Shown here: positions 43,702 through 54,403 of the stretch, one piece after another | Layout: every line of letters starts with the position of its first letter | Numbering within the stretch: the first letter of the stretch is position 1 | NCBI GenBank assembly: GCA_001695595.3 | Contig: MBPM02000024.1 | Location: forward strand, 186,001-250,000 | Source of the DNA: Plasmopara viticola | Lineage: Eukaryota > Oomycota > Peronosporomycetes > Peronosporales > Peronosporaceae | Length of the DNA stretch: 64,000 nt | Reading direction: 5' to 3' | Notes under the pieces: model-generated | Told to the model about the DNA's origin: nothing | Databases searched by the model: none | The model's input: the letters and a program-made list of their open reading frames with translations, nothing else | Translations under genes and position numbers: made by a program

Positions 43702-44621
43702 CTATTGGAGGCTGCATTTCGAATTGGATGCGCTGCGAATGTCAGTTGTCTTGACGTCTGGGTCGTTTTGCTCATGGTTAATGATCTGTGCTTTGAGTAC
43801 AGGCATTTCAATGTCTAATTCTGCTTTAGTGAGTACAATGCCTGCGAGGTCTGCTGCCACTTGACGAAATGTTGTGTTCACGTCGTCTCCAGTTTTTGCA
43901 GAGACCAAGTAGCTCTTTAGGTCATTCTCCTCTGTAAATTGCTTGTGTTTGACTTCCTTCACGGCACGAAGGTGGTTCAGATCCGCTACAAAACAAGAAA
44001 TTGCCACAACTTAAACACATGTTTTGCTCATTGATTTCACTTCAACGTACTCTTGTTGCCCACCAGCGCAACGTACGGCATTCGCTCATCGTCAAAGGTG
44101 CGACGAACGAGACGATACCAATCCTCAAGATTCTGGAAGCTCTCGTAATTTGTGATGTCGTACACCAGTAGCACGCCCTACTTGAAGATTAATATATCAT
44201 TTTCCCCTTGGTCAACTTTTTCATTAAAGTCTACCGTACCTGCGCACCATATATATAATTCTTGAGCATTTTACCGCCGATACTCTGACCTCCGATGTCC
44301 CAAATCTGCAAAGTCACTTGCGTGTCACCTGTTGTGAATATAACTTAGTCAAGCTTTGAAAAGCTGACACTACCAGCTTTCACTACCTGGTAACGCCAAG
44401 CGCTTGAGGAAAAAGTCCAAACCAATTGTTTGCTTGTACGTTGTAGAGAAATTGTTCTCTGTATGCCGCATTGCGATCGATGTCTTGCCCACAGCGCCAT
44501 CGCCCAAGATAATCACCTAGAAATAATACCTATAAGCTTGGCAGGTCAGCAGCATCGTACTATATCTGACCTTGTATTGAAGCTGTCGTGGTTCCGAATC
44601 GCTGTCCGTCTCCTTCGACAT
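43702..44621 (-). CDS. RAB28: Small GTPase RAB28
   Basis: Rab-family GTPase linked in other eukaryotes to ciliary and intraflagellar traffic. Five exons fit in phase: 44621-44571, 44516-44387, 44328-44240, 44177-44051 and 43985-43702, total 226 aa. G motifs: GDGAVGKTS (P-loop), WDIGGQ (switch II), NKTD formed across the last splice junction, and [25 protein letters not shown] and [18 protein letters not shown] are characteristic of RAB28. The C-terminus CSLQ is a CaaX box for prenylation, as in animal RAB28. Oomycetes make flagellated zoospores, so the gene is expected. Confidence 0.93.
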
Positions 44622-44732
44622 GCTGCTTTTCTCGGATCAAATTTAAAGAGATAGATTAAAGATCGCGTCTTTTCACAGAAGCTTAATCGAGGAGTCTGAT
44701 AAAGCCTTTAATCTTAATTCACACGGAATGAA

Positions 44733-44999
44733 TTAACAAGGCTTTTTGTCGACAAACCCCGCGATCGATGCGAAGCGTATCATTTGTGGTAAATTGTGGG
44801 TCCACTGCATTGCCAACTGATCGTAATTTGTCACGATACTGTTGGGGCGACAAGAATACGGAATGAAAAGCAACTCATACACATGGGACAGTCCTCTTCC
44901 GACTGTAATAGCGCCATCACTTGTCTGCGTTAGCAAAGATCGAACTGAGCATTTTGCGTGCACTAACAGTCGAAGAAGAGCGTGATTTCGGTCAATCAA
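44733..44999 (-). CDS. Hypothetical ORF upstream of RAB28
   Basis: 88 codons without an ATG at the front (first codon TTG). No domain recognised. It is in the 5' flank of RAB28 and antisense to nothing known. It may be an exon or a gene fragment; it could equally be chance. Confidence 0.15.
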   Translation of the reverse strand: MIDRNHALLRLLVHAKCSVRSLLTQTSDGAITVGRGLSHVYELLFIPYSCRPNSIVTNYDQLAMQWTHNLPQMIRFASIAGFVDKKPC

Positions 45000-45011
45000 A
45001 ACCCTCTACAT

Positions 45012-45722
45012 GGCAAGACACAAAACGCGGTGTGGGTGTTTTTTGCTCGAGAGCAAAATTTTTTTACGGCGGCTTGCATGATTGGAAGGGTTTGCAATAG
45101 CTCAATGCCAATAGCGGTGCCCCAATGACTTCTGACGCGATGGACAGAGCAGCAATCACTGGAAGTGTCGGTAATCTTGAATGGTATCTGACTAATAGCT
45201 TAGAAGGCTGCACAGCTGCTGCAATGGATAATGCTGCAACGAACGGGTAGCTCCATGTTGGCAAGTGGCTTCACTTAAAAAAATGACGAAGGCTGTACCG
45301 TTACTGCAATGGACGGTGCTGCAAGCAATGGTCACATCCACGCCGTCATGTGGCTTCATAAAAATCGATCAGAAGGCTGCACGACTGCTGCAATGGACGG
45401 TGCTAGAAGCAATGGTTACGCTAAAGTCTCGTGGTGCTTGCGTAAATTTGCACCATTGCGGCGATAGAAAGTGCGGCGTGACGAGGAAATTTTGGTGCAG
45501 TAAAGTGGCTCAATGACAATCGATTGGAAGGATGTACTTCCACAGCATTAACCAACGCGGCATCAAAAGGGCACCTGGAAATCTTCAAGTACTTGCACAC
45601 TGATGTCGGTCAGAAAGCTACAAATCTGACGCTTGCCGCCGCTGCGGGAAATGGTCATTTCAAAACATTTACGAATTCCGCTCTGAAAAGTGTGGACCCG
45701 ATGGTATCAAGAACATTACGCC
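45012..45722 (+). pseudogene. Ankyrin-repeat gene, frameshifted paralogue
   Basis: Broken relative of the intact 9.7-10.8 kb gene. The unique N-terminal region is recognisable (TTTGCTCGAGAGC, ACGGCGG, then GATTGGAAGGGTTTGCAATAG ending in a stop). Six or so ankyrin units follow in three frames; landmarks such as GAAGGCTGCAC and AATGGACGGTGCT recur at the 84-bp spacing. A late clean stretch reads GCTSTALTNAASKGHLEIFK. Homology ends near 45720. Position just before element 2 suggests the element inserted near or into its 3' part. Confidence 0.8.
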
Positions 45723-45931
45723 GGCAATCTTTTCCTTACCGTAATTTACCACCAAGAACAATCCTGGAACCTTTTTCCGGGATAGGTGCTATTTCGACGA
45801 CGCGCGAAAGCACCGTCTTTTCGGTTTTAATAGTTTTTGAGATCTAACAACCGTTGGTTTCGTCTGAATCTTATAATTGACTGAAAAGAAAAGGTAAGAC
45901 CCAATGTATTAAGATATACATAGCTAATAAC
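45723..45931. other. Left border zone of element 2
   Basis: About 200 bases between the end of ankyrin homology and the first element 2 ORF. The element's left end must lie here, but no inverted repeat matching the right side was recognised. Confidence 0.35.
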
Positions 45932-46212
45932 ATGTCGAGCGAACTAAATTTTTAAAAATACAAGGGCACGCCGATCGAAAAAGTATATGTTTCTGATTTC
46001 GGGTATAGCCGATGGATGCACAATCAACCTTGTCTACAAATTACTGCGGATATCAAGATTTCCTTCACTCCAAGTTTCTAAGCAATGATAATCCATACGT
46101 GATGAGTTGGGGCAAGTACAAGGAAAAGACGCTGAAGCAAGTTAGTCGCACCGATTTTGATTATACCAATTGGCTTCGTAAGGACTCATTCGTAATTGAG
46201 ATATGTCTTTAG
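45932..46212 (+). pseudogene. DUF3820-like two-repeat protein, element 2
   Basis: Two copies of a short motif: KYKGTPIEKVYVSDFGYSRW (about 45957-46016), and in a second frame WGKYKEKTLKQV followed by DFDYTNWL (about 46110-46175). The pattern GKYKGKT...V...DxxYxxWL is that of small DUF3820-type proteins in phages and Polinton relatives; function unknown. An in-frame TAA after eight codons and a frameshift near 46012 break it. ATG at 45932 is a plausible start. Confidence 0.5.
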
Positions 46213-46526
46213 CGATAAAAATGTTTATCTTTTGCCCATGACAGAAATATCGGTGATCCTAATATATAAAGTCTTATGATATAATAATACAAGGATATAT
46301 CTAAGCGGACGAAACGATTGTATATGCGGGTAGCGCTACAGCTACTCTACAGAAGCGATTCGAAATCCATAAACACACTATAAGCGCTGGCGTGGAGGTA
46401 AAGTGAGATGTGCTGCAATGATGAACATGGTATTCATAACTTCAATTTTCATTTAGTTAGTGAGCATGAGATCCCAGATCGAAAAAGCTTCCTTCAATTT
46501 GGGCAGTAAGTCATCACTTCAACTAA

Positions 46527-46859
46527 TTGTGTAAAAGAACAGGCTGCGTGGAAGTCGAAAAAGACAAACACGCGGATATACTGAAGCATAATAAAAGCTA
46601 TAATATGATTCACAGCTTAATGATTGTAGAATGTGCTTGCGGTGAAAATACACACGCGGACAAAGCTCGACATGAAAACAAACCAAACAACATCGTTATG
46701 GCGTTGCATCCGAAAAAACAATATGGATCATGCACTAGTTACGGACACAAGCAAGCTTCGAAAGCTCGTCGTAATGCTCTTGTTGAATGTAAATGCGGTA
46801 CCTCGTATCCTAATACAGGAAAACCACACCATGTTAATCAATTAAAGGCGCATCTGTAG
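46527..46859 (+). pseudogene. Cys/His-rich (zinc-binding) protein, element 2
   Basis: A 110-codon frame lacking an ATG (first codon TTG), so probably 5'-truncated. It contains two similar units: VECACG...HADKARHEN and VECKCGTSYPNTGKPHH followed by a final His. Cys-x-Cys-Gly then basic-His spacing suggests small zinc knuckles of a kind seen in giant virus and Polinton proteins. Function unknown. Confidence 0.45.
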
Positions 46860-46862
46860 TGA

Positions 46863-48537
46863 TTAGCTGATCACCAGTAAATCAAAAAAAAAATTCAGTA
46901 TAGAATTACCAAAAATATTTTTAACTAAGCTGTGGTAAAATCTTAAATTTACCTTCAAGCGATCGAATGTCAGCTCTTGATCGCTCACAACCAAAACAAT
47001 CATGTTTGTTCTCTGGCAACCCGCATTGACACATTGAATCTGAATGGCCTGCGGGTTATCACGTTCGGTTAGACGACTTACATCAGCAATTGGAACAAGG
47101 TTCGTTAGCGACCACGTCTGATAGTCAAGAAGTCCATTCACCAACTCAGGGGTCAGATTGTTTTAACCTTCATTCGAAGCAATTCTAGAGATCTCATTAG
47201 CAAATTGGTAAAAGCCATAATCATGACTAATATCCAAACATTGTTGCGAGCCTACACGAGCGTTAAAGTTTCGAATCGAACTACCGAGGTGGGACGTCCA
47301 TGGTGCCGAGTTGATAGGACTCTGGAGTTGCTGTACAGCTGCAGAAGCAAAGCAACCAGTCTGCTCAGCGATTGAAAGAAGAATGACATACTTAGCGTAC
47401 TAAACAGATGCGGATAGTTATAAATCAAATGCGGCATTGAGCTGAGTCGATTCCTTGCCAATACCAGCACGCTGATAGAATAGTTGAGCATAACAGTCGT
47501 TGTGGCGGATCTCCTCAACCGGCTTAGAAATGATAGCCTGAGAGTTCACCAAATAAACGATAGGAACGTATAGACGAGACTTAGTGAAAGGCATGTAGGT
47601 TTTATCAATTGTAGGCTCAATTGCATTAACAACAGCACTCCAAGAAACGGCCAAAGAATCAACACCGGAAATTACACGTTACATAGGGTTGGACTGACCG
47701 CAGAAGAAACCCTAACCGGATGTAGTACTCGTGAGCGTCATTCTACTGGTACTATCAATATCAATACCTGAAGTACCCTGTTTTACACGGAAACGCAGAC
47801 GAATTTGTGGGTTAGCCATTAGATCAAGCTCCATTAACCTTTTAGCATGTAATTTGTGTACCCACAATAGATCCAGCTGTGCCAGCGCCTGCTACGAATG
47901 CACCACGCTCAAGCTGATTAGCAAAGGTAGTGGTGACAAATGCGGCACCAGTGGACAGCCACACGTAGATGAGTCAGCTCCAGCATTTGGAGGGTTTGAC
48001 TGAAGACGCTTCGCAAATCCATCATTTGCAACTGACGCATAGCAAAAAAAATTAAGTAGAGATTGCCGTGTTATTCGAATATTTGTCTTCAGTAGAAGAA
48101 ACCCTAGCACTGTACTTGGTTGATTGAACAGCATCCGGGTGTAGCAACGATTCCGCACCATGCTTCTCAACATACTGAGTGCTAGATCCAGTCTGGGCAC
48201 GAGTATTGTTCCAGAAAAGCTTATAGTCGCCATTAGAACAATAGTCTTACCATTTAGCTCCAAAACGTTGAAGTTTCCACACTTCAGCGAAACGTAGAAA
48301 CGATTAGCAGCATCCTGACCATTTGTAGCGTGTGTGTTTTTCATCGAAACCTTGTATCGTAACAAAATGTAAGCATCGCGGAGCGAAGCGAATCCTTCAC
48401 TTCAATAAGCTAGGACGTAGCGTCGATAAAAATAACACTGTTTTGGTATGAGCCCTGGTAAAGATCGATAACGAAAGGCACGCGCTTGCCAGAGGAGATT
48501 TTAATCTCCAAATCACTCTTGAGCGAAGAGATTGGTC
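46863..48537 (-). pseudogene. Major capsid protein, element 2
   Basis: About 1.67 kb in several frames. The N-terminal part reads SDLEIKISSGKRVPFVIDLY and FIDATS. The middle has NRFYVSLKCGNFNVLELNGK and, in another frame, QTGSSTQYVEKHGAE. A long central frame (47654-47418) includes AVSWSAVVNAIEPTIDKTYM. The C-terminal part has NGLLDYQTWSLTN, then VSRLTERDNPQAIQIQCVN and LVVSDQELTFD. That end aligns with the element 1 capsid protein and the general Polinton capsid pattern. Broken by at least four frameshifts or stops. It is head-to-head with the protease, as in element 1. Confidence 0.65.
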
Positions 48538-48924
48538 GGAAAGTTGAGTTTCAGACATCGCTGAGATCCTATATGGCTATAATATACTTCATCAAAGATG
48601 ATTATCTTAAACTCGTCAAGCCTATCACAGCTGGTCATGATCTAATTAAATTTGCTAAGCGTATTGGTCTCTTTCTCGATGATGTATCTGAGTCAAACGA
48701 GATCGCAAAGCCGCTTCCGAAGAAAGTTTTATATCGGGTTTTACTTAGACCACCTAATTTTGATGTGCGACACTAGACGGCTGTTCATAATGGAGTATAT
48801 TTTGATAGCATGGGAGAAGCGGCACCTACTAAGCATGGAGTCGGGCGATACAATACCAATTTAAGGTACGTATGGCGATTATTGTGGTCGATTTTGTGTG
48901 CTTTTACTCAATTTCAAACAGTGA
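48486..48924 (+). pseudogene. Adenain/ULP1-like cysteine protease, element 2
   Basis: The first frame (48486-48776) gives a charged N-terminal segment (KDDYLKLVKPITAGHDLIKF). After a shift HNGVYFDSMGEAAPTKHG supplies the catalytic Asp box YFDS. A third frame at about 48865-48921 reads GTYGDYCGRFCVLLL, the nucleophile Cys box. Order and spacing match adenovirus/ULP1-type maturation proteases of Polintons and the element 1 copy. The catalytic His was not placed with confidence. Two frameshifts inactivate it. Confidence 0.6.
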
Positions 48925-49035
48925 AGAGACCTGATGTATTTGAAATTCTAATCTGTCAATTCTGTATTAGATATGTTTCACGGAATATAGCAGTAATATA
49001 TCTCGAATTGACGATTTCCAGCGATGTTCCAGCCC

Positions 49036-49714
49036 CCAAGCTGATCAAAGCGCTCGATACTGATAGGCTAAGTTTGACAGCCGATCAACTCGAGGGCAGT
49101 GGCTCTGTTATCCATCTCCACCCAAGCTTTATACGAGAAAGCACTGAAGTCACGTAAGGCGGGGTGCGGCGTCAGACTTGATGTTACCAGGCATGAGATA
49201 AAAAAAGGTTTAGAGCGAGCCCAGGGAAGATCTATCTGGAATTAAATTAAATTTGGGGTATTGATAGCGTTCAATTTCGTTAAGATCGTGGTTTGCTCAG
49301 TAAAGGACTGGATGCTGCCGTAACAGCTCTTGCGACAGCGTTTGGAGCCCTTCAAGCAACAATCACAGCAAGAGCAGCTATTCAGTCATTGACAGGAGTT
49401 GGACTATACAACTCTGACAGCGATGTAGAGAAAGAAAGTAGAAGTGTATCTGTAGCGGATGTTAAGAAGGCGGCGAAAAATGCCTCTCCTACGTTTATCG
49501 AAAGGGTGTTCTATCAGATGCGTTCGATGCGGGAGAGAAATATCTACTATCAAAATCAACCAAACTGGAACATGAAACTCTAATCAAGTCAGTGCGAAGT
49601 GAGGTAACGAAACGTTATGGTGTGGAAATTTCTAAGAAGCCAGCCGAAGGAAGTCCAGAAGTGAAAGCTAAGATGGCCGTTTTGCTTGCTAAAAGTCACG
49701 ATGGCAGCTTTTGA
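49036..49714 (+). pseudogene. Minor virion protein (adenovirus pX-like), element 2
   Basis: Starts around ALDTDRLSLTADQLEGSGSV, then GVRLDVTRHEIKKGLERAQG. An Ala/Gly-rich membrane-active-like stretch follows, LDAAVTALATAFGALQATI, leading to LTGVGLY. After a frameshift near 49505 the end reads DAFDAGEKYLLSKSTKLEHE and KPAEGSPEVKAKMAVLLAK and stops at TGA 49712-49714. An LTxxQL...G...GVRL start plus a Gly/Ala hydrophobic centre is the layout of pX-like minor capsid proteins of Polinton-type viruses. The assignment is by layout. Confidence 0.45.
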
Positions 49715-49779
49715 TATTGAGAGCTTAACGAAAAAATAATCATTCGGCTATCTTATTTTTCTGAACGAAGCAAGAACAT

Positions 49780-50615
49780 ACTCGAGACTGGAGTGTCGCG
49801 GAACTTGTGTCATTCTGATTAAGGATTAAGATCGTGATTGATGTGCGTGATCCGTTAAGACTGTTCACCCAGGCATACTGACTCGGTTTGTATGAAATGA
49901 GCTGACCGACCTGAGCATCACCACGATCAAAAGCACTAAGGATATTACCAGAGGTGACATTCTCATTCTTAATTTAATCACATCGAAAAATCTAGCTGGA
50001 CATTGGAAAAATTTGTGGGATAGTATTCGATAGCTGAGCACACTAATTCGTTGCAGACGCTGAAGGATACGTACCAGCAGTCAATCCTACTACTTTACCA
50101 AAAGAGGCATTGTCAATGATCATATGGAGTCAGTACCACCTGACGAATAAAGACCACTTACCGGTTGTGTTTAAGTGTTACCAGCCCTAGGAAGTGATGT
50201 TGGAGTAGCGCTTAAATTGAACTGAGCAGCATACTGCACACTGTTTTCCGTCAGTTAAGTATAAAAAACATTCTTACCGGATGGGATGACTAAATACGCT
50301 CCAGCATTTACGAGGGCTGTCTTAATGTCTGTACAAAAATCACTATGGCTGTAAAGACCATCAGGCAAGATAACAGATACAGTAGATGTAGTTCCAGCGA
50401 TTGATGTGGTTCCAGCGGTTGTAAGATCCATTTCAAAGCTTTTGTTCGAAAAATGAGACGCGTCGATGTTGTACTCAGAGTTATACATCGAAATCGATTG
50501 GACCGCGCACTCTACGTCCTTGAAGTCAGCAGAACTACCAGAAAGCTGTATTTCCACATTGAATTGTATCCGTCTTGAATGAGGTTAGTGGAATTGAGTC
50601 TGATAAACTTGCCAT
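49780..50615 (-). pseudogene. Penton (minor capsid) protein, element 2
   Basis: ATG at 50615 starts MASLSDSIPLTSFKTD; a frameshift then leads to the clean frame 50557-50255. That frame reads VEIQLSGSSADFKDVECAVQ, ILPDGLYSHSDFCTDIKTAL and AGAYLVIPSGKNVFY. Later fragments include NSVQYAAQFNLSATPTSLP, VGLTAGTYPSAS and ITILILNQND. The [I/V]PDGxYSxxDxxxxI strand-turn is a hallmark of Polinton/virophage pentons. Total length ~270 residues is near normal. Confidence 0.65.
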
Positions 50616-50747
50616 GGTAAATGTGTATTGATTCCACCCAAAAAAATCTAAAGTTATCGTTCAATATCTATCGGTCGATCAAAATTGTATCGAAGTTGTC
50701 CTTTTATCGAACCAACAAACAACATCTGTTCTTTTCTCTTAGTTTCT

Positions 50748-51464
50748 TTATTGTATGCTACGTTCATCAGCTCCCCTCATATTTAATTTCTCGGCAATTA
50801 CCTGTAATTCACGCTTCGACTTCGCTTTAAGAATTGCTACATACTCTACATTCAACCGAATCATGTTATCAGTGGCAAAGTAGCTGTGGCTTCGGAATAT
50901 TGTTGAGAGTTTGTAGTGTCGCCCACGTGTATAATAATGAGAAAAGGTAATATCTTGAAGTAATTTATCATTGCTAAAGTCATCGATGATAACAAGCTCT
51001 GGTTTGTGAAAGCTTAATGGAGTATGACGCACCTGATCTACTTGGGAGGGGAATCTGGGTAAGTAAATGTGATGACCTAGATACACCTCTCAAAGCAATA
51101 AAAAGAGTACGTATTATAGCTACGTAAAAAGATTGAAGCTCATGAGTTAGAGCCCAAATTGAGTTAGAGATCGATAAAAATTTGTCCTTCTTGCTATCAA
51201 CTGCAGTTGAACGTGGGGAGGATAAATACCTCGGAGATACTCATTAAGCTCCTGATTGGAAATACGAGCAATGATAGTGAAATGGGCAGATACGTGAGGA
51301 GAATGCTTGAGAATAAAGATACAAAAATTGTTCTTCCCTGAAAAGTTTGGACCAAGCACAACCATCCTAAACAAATCCTTCATATCCAATCCGAGGATAT
51401 CAACCATCAAAGCAGACATAAATTTTGTCGGAATCGAAGCCCCAAAGTCAGGAATAGCACTCAT
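50748..51464 (-). pseudogene. Packaging ATPase, element 2 (distinct lineage)
   Basis: ATG at 51464. The first frame (to 51147) carries the Walker A-like GPNFSGKNNF, with Asn replacing Thr/Ser after the Lys. The second frame (51086-50748) carries Walker B LVIIDDFSNDK, then ITFSHYYTRGRHYKLSTIF and NVEYVAILKAKSKRELQVI. This is the FtsK/HerA-type packaging ATPase layout but differs clearly in motif context from the element 1 ATPase. The frameshift lies between 51147 and 51086. Confidence 0.7.
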
Positions 51465-51640
51465 GACTAGAATCGTTTGATTTATAAAGAATTGAACAAA
51501 ATAAGTTCCGGTTTTTCATATTCACAGCCTAAATTCAATTATCCATCTAAAATTCTTCATTTTATATTTTGTTAGACTCGAGTGTTTATCGAACACACGA
51601 TTATGCGTAGACACTAAATTTGGGCAAGGGTGATTACAGG

Positions 51641-53032
51641 ATGGGCTACCTAAGCGGAGCAATAGCGAAAACTGCTTTGTACAGCAAAGCTTTAATTCTC
51701 GATTTGTCCGGAATTATCAGCGAAATTAATAGCTTTGGAGATTTTACTATCACTGGAACGCTACAACCGGATTCCGACCCAATATAACGTCTCTCGGCTG
51801 TTTATCGTGCCTTACGATTTGTGAACATTTAACGTTCAGTGAATTATCACGCTCGATATCGATAACAGCCACTTCAAGCTACATCGATTGTCGAGAATAT
51901 CTTCAGAGCGATACTATAAACGATTTGAGCCTTCTTGATCACATAAACGGAGTTAGTTTTGGTACCGCGACGCCAAAAAAATTCTTTAATGCGACTCAAG
52001 CTCGAATATCGAAGGCCTAAGTTTTGTAACGGCTACTTCTCTGACCTGCACGAACTTGCGCCAGGGCTCGACGTATTATGACCTATCAAGCTTTCTACAT
52101 ATATTCCGACTTCCCTCTCGCTTATTAACATGTCAACGAGAGGGAGTGTCAGCTCCTCCGGTGTTATCAATGGGTTTTCAGCATATAGAAACCAATCAGC
52201 TATAACAACAGTAGTTTCGCTGGCAGGACTTGATATCAACTCTGCGCCAACGAATGAGAATTTATTGATCAATTGATAGTGTATGGGACTTTCTTGATGG
52301 ATCTTACACACGAATTATGTCTCTAACCGGGTCAAATACGACTCCTATTCAATTCCAGATCCAGGTCAATCATGGCAATCGAGCAACCACAACAAACGCG
52401 TATGGATCGGGAATATCACAAACAACGACCTCGGATTTAGGGTAAAAAACTCGACGTCGATGGTTCTAACTACGACGGGTCGTCCTAGTCTTGGTACTAC
52501 AAGTCCTTCAGCTTTGCTGCACGTTCCTAACAGCATCGGTTTTGTAGTTGAAGCAGGCGGAACAGCAGTGTATCGCCTCGGAACAGATGGTGGAGCTACA
52601 GAATTCGCTCTCGGCCCGAGCAATATTCAGTAGCGGGTTTTCTTGGAGGATCTATTGCCTGTACAGCCATGGTGATGACGAGCAAACGCAAGTTAAAAAG
52701 GAAAAAATAATCGTTTCCGCTCGAACGCATCAAATGGCTCTACCAATCGGAAAATAGATCTGGTCAAGAGGTGGGCGTCATAGCTCAAGACCTTGTCTCA
52801 GTTCGCGTATCCAATTTAACCAATGTTTACTATCGCGATGATCTTCAGGAAGGCGAAGACCCATCGTTTGAACCTGCCAAATACAACTTACGTTGATTAC
52901 AGTCGAATTGCTGCATACAATATGAGAATGTTTCAACATTTCTTTTGCGAAATTGGAAGCAAAGGTACCATCTCTTATCCAGACCATGCCATTCAAAATT
53001 CGTGTCTCGAAAAGAAAACACATGTAACATGA
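51641..53032 (+). pseudogene. Tail-fibre protein with S74 chaperone domain, element 2
   Basis: ATG at 51641. The N-terminal repeats read LSGAIAKTALYSKALILDLS and ITGTLQPDSDPNITSLG. The middle has LDGSYTRIMSLTGSNTTPI, ATTTNAYGSGIS and TTSPSALLHVPNSIGF. The C-terminal S74 intramolecular chaperone keeps its signature SGQEVGVIAQDLV (about 52755-52795) and DYSRIAAYNMRMFQHF (about 52888-52940). In phage and viral spikes this domain trimerises the fibre and then cleaves itself off. At least five frameshifts. Compare 32640-34660 in element 1. Confidence 0.7.
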
Positions 53033-53040
53033 TGTTGTGT

Positions 53041-53226
53041 TTGATAATTGTCGAGCTGCGTCTTTTGGTGGTGGAATGAGATGAGCATCATCAACAGTAT
53101 CGAGACATCACGCCACTGAAAGCATTGGATGCACGAAAACAGCAATTTTACCGGAGACATGAACCTATCGATCCTTCGAAACCATACACCGCTTCTTGGT
53201 TCTCAAAAGCATTTCTTTGGTAATGT
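53041..53226 (+). pseudogene. Short coding remnant after fibre gene
   Basis: One frame reads DITPLKALDARKQQFYRRHE and PSKPYTASWFSKAFL, with a stop near 53080 in front. Composition suggests the C-terminal end of a protein, perhaps of a small gene after the fibre. Family not recognised. Confidence 0.25.
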
Positions 53227-53489
53227 ATAAACTAGAGTCCTAATAACCATGGGTTGCGGACCAAACAAAGGGCTAACTTCTAATTCAACAACTGATGAAC
53301 CAGGTTAAATCGCTAAATCAACACTTTTACGGGCCGATCAAATTGTGGTAGTGGCAGATAGCATTTTTCTAAAAAGGAGAGTCAGCTATCATTGAAGTTT
53401 TAGTAAATTAGAAAAAAAAGAGATTTACAAGGGATACAAGAATCGCCTGGTAAGATTAGGAATTTCTTTTTAAATAACTAACGTTTGAT

Positions 53490-54070
53490 AGCAAAGGTCT
53501 TCACTGTCTTAAGTTTTTCTTAATTGTGTAAGCCCATACTCTTCCTCCTTCTGACTGAGTCGATGCATCCACCTTTATCATGGACTCATCAAGGTCAGTA
53601 GCCCAGACAGCTGCCTGAGTCTTCTGTGGGCGGTCATAAATGATAAGATTTTTCATGTTGGCTCTTACCTCGGCTACGTTGAAATCAGCGTTGTCTCCAT
53701 AGCTACCAGCTGAGCTGGATATTATTCGGGGGTTGAAAAGAACATGCTTCTACAGTAGTCGCGTGATACTTTCCTTGACTCTTTACAATCAATCATTCGA
53801 TTGCTGTACATATCCACACTAAGCGATTTGACTTGACTAATAGTTGAAAGATTAACAATACTCAGCTTTTGGAGCTTCTAACGAATTCTCAATCCGATCA
53901 TGGGAATTGTACTTAAGATAGATATTAACGAAAATCTTCTTGAAAAGCTTTTATCATCGATACTGAGCTTGTCGTACTGTGCCTGATCGATATGCTGCTT
54001 ATAGGCGAGAGTTCGAATCACCGACTGTAGCGGATCACTGATTACGTGCTTTGGTCCGCACTTGCGTCGA
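53490..54070 (-). pseudogene. Unknown element 2 protein A
   Basis: Minus-strand frames with ordered composition. They begin with LQSVIRTLAYKQHIDQAQYD and SFFKKIFVNIYLKYNSHDRI; after a gap of stops come ADFNVAEVRANMKNLIIYD and TDLDESMIKVDASTQSEGG. The two blocks may be one or two products. No family recognised; the position suggests a virion or morphogenesis gene. Confidence 0.3.
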
Positions 54071-54403
54071 TTCGGCTAGGCGATGAGCAGAGTTTTGCAA
54101 TCAAGATCGTGGATCCGAAAGTACCTCGACAGAAAATGTATGCTGATGGGGTGGCTAAATCTTGGATCTCATTGAAGTTGTATGTTCTCCCGCGATGGAC
54201 AACTCCTTCAAGCGGGGCGAAACCAACGCGTCTTAACCCACGATCCTGAAATTTTCTCTTTACCCTTGACTCACGCCTGTCGTCCTTACTTGATCAACCA
54301 TTTTATTCACACTTTTGCAAACCGTGCGCTCGTCTTGTCGATCACCGAAAAGATATACATTAGTGTATTTCTTAGCATCGGAGTAGCTTTTAGCCTTACT
54401 TTG

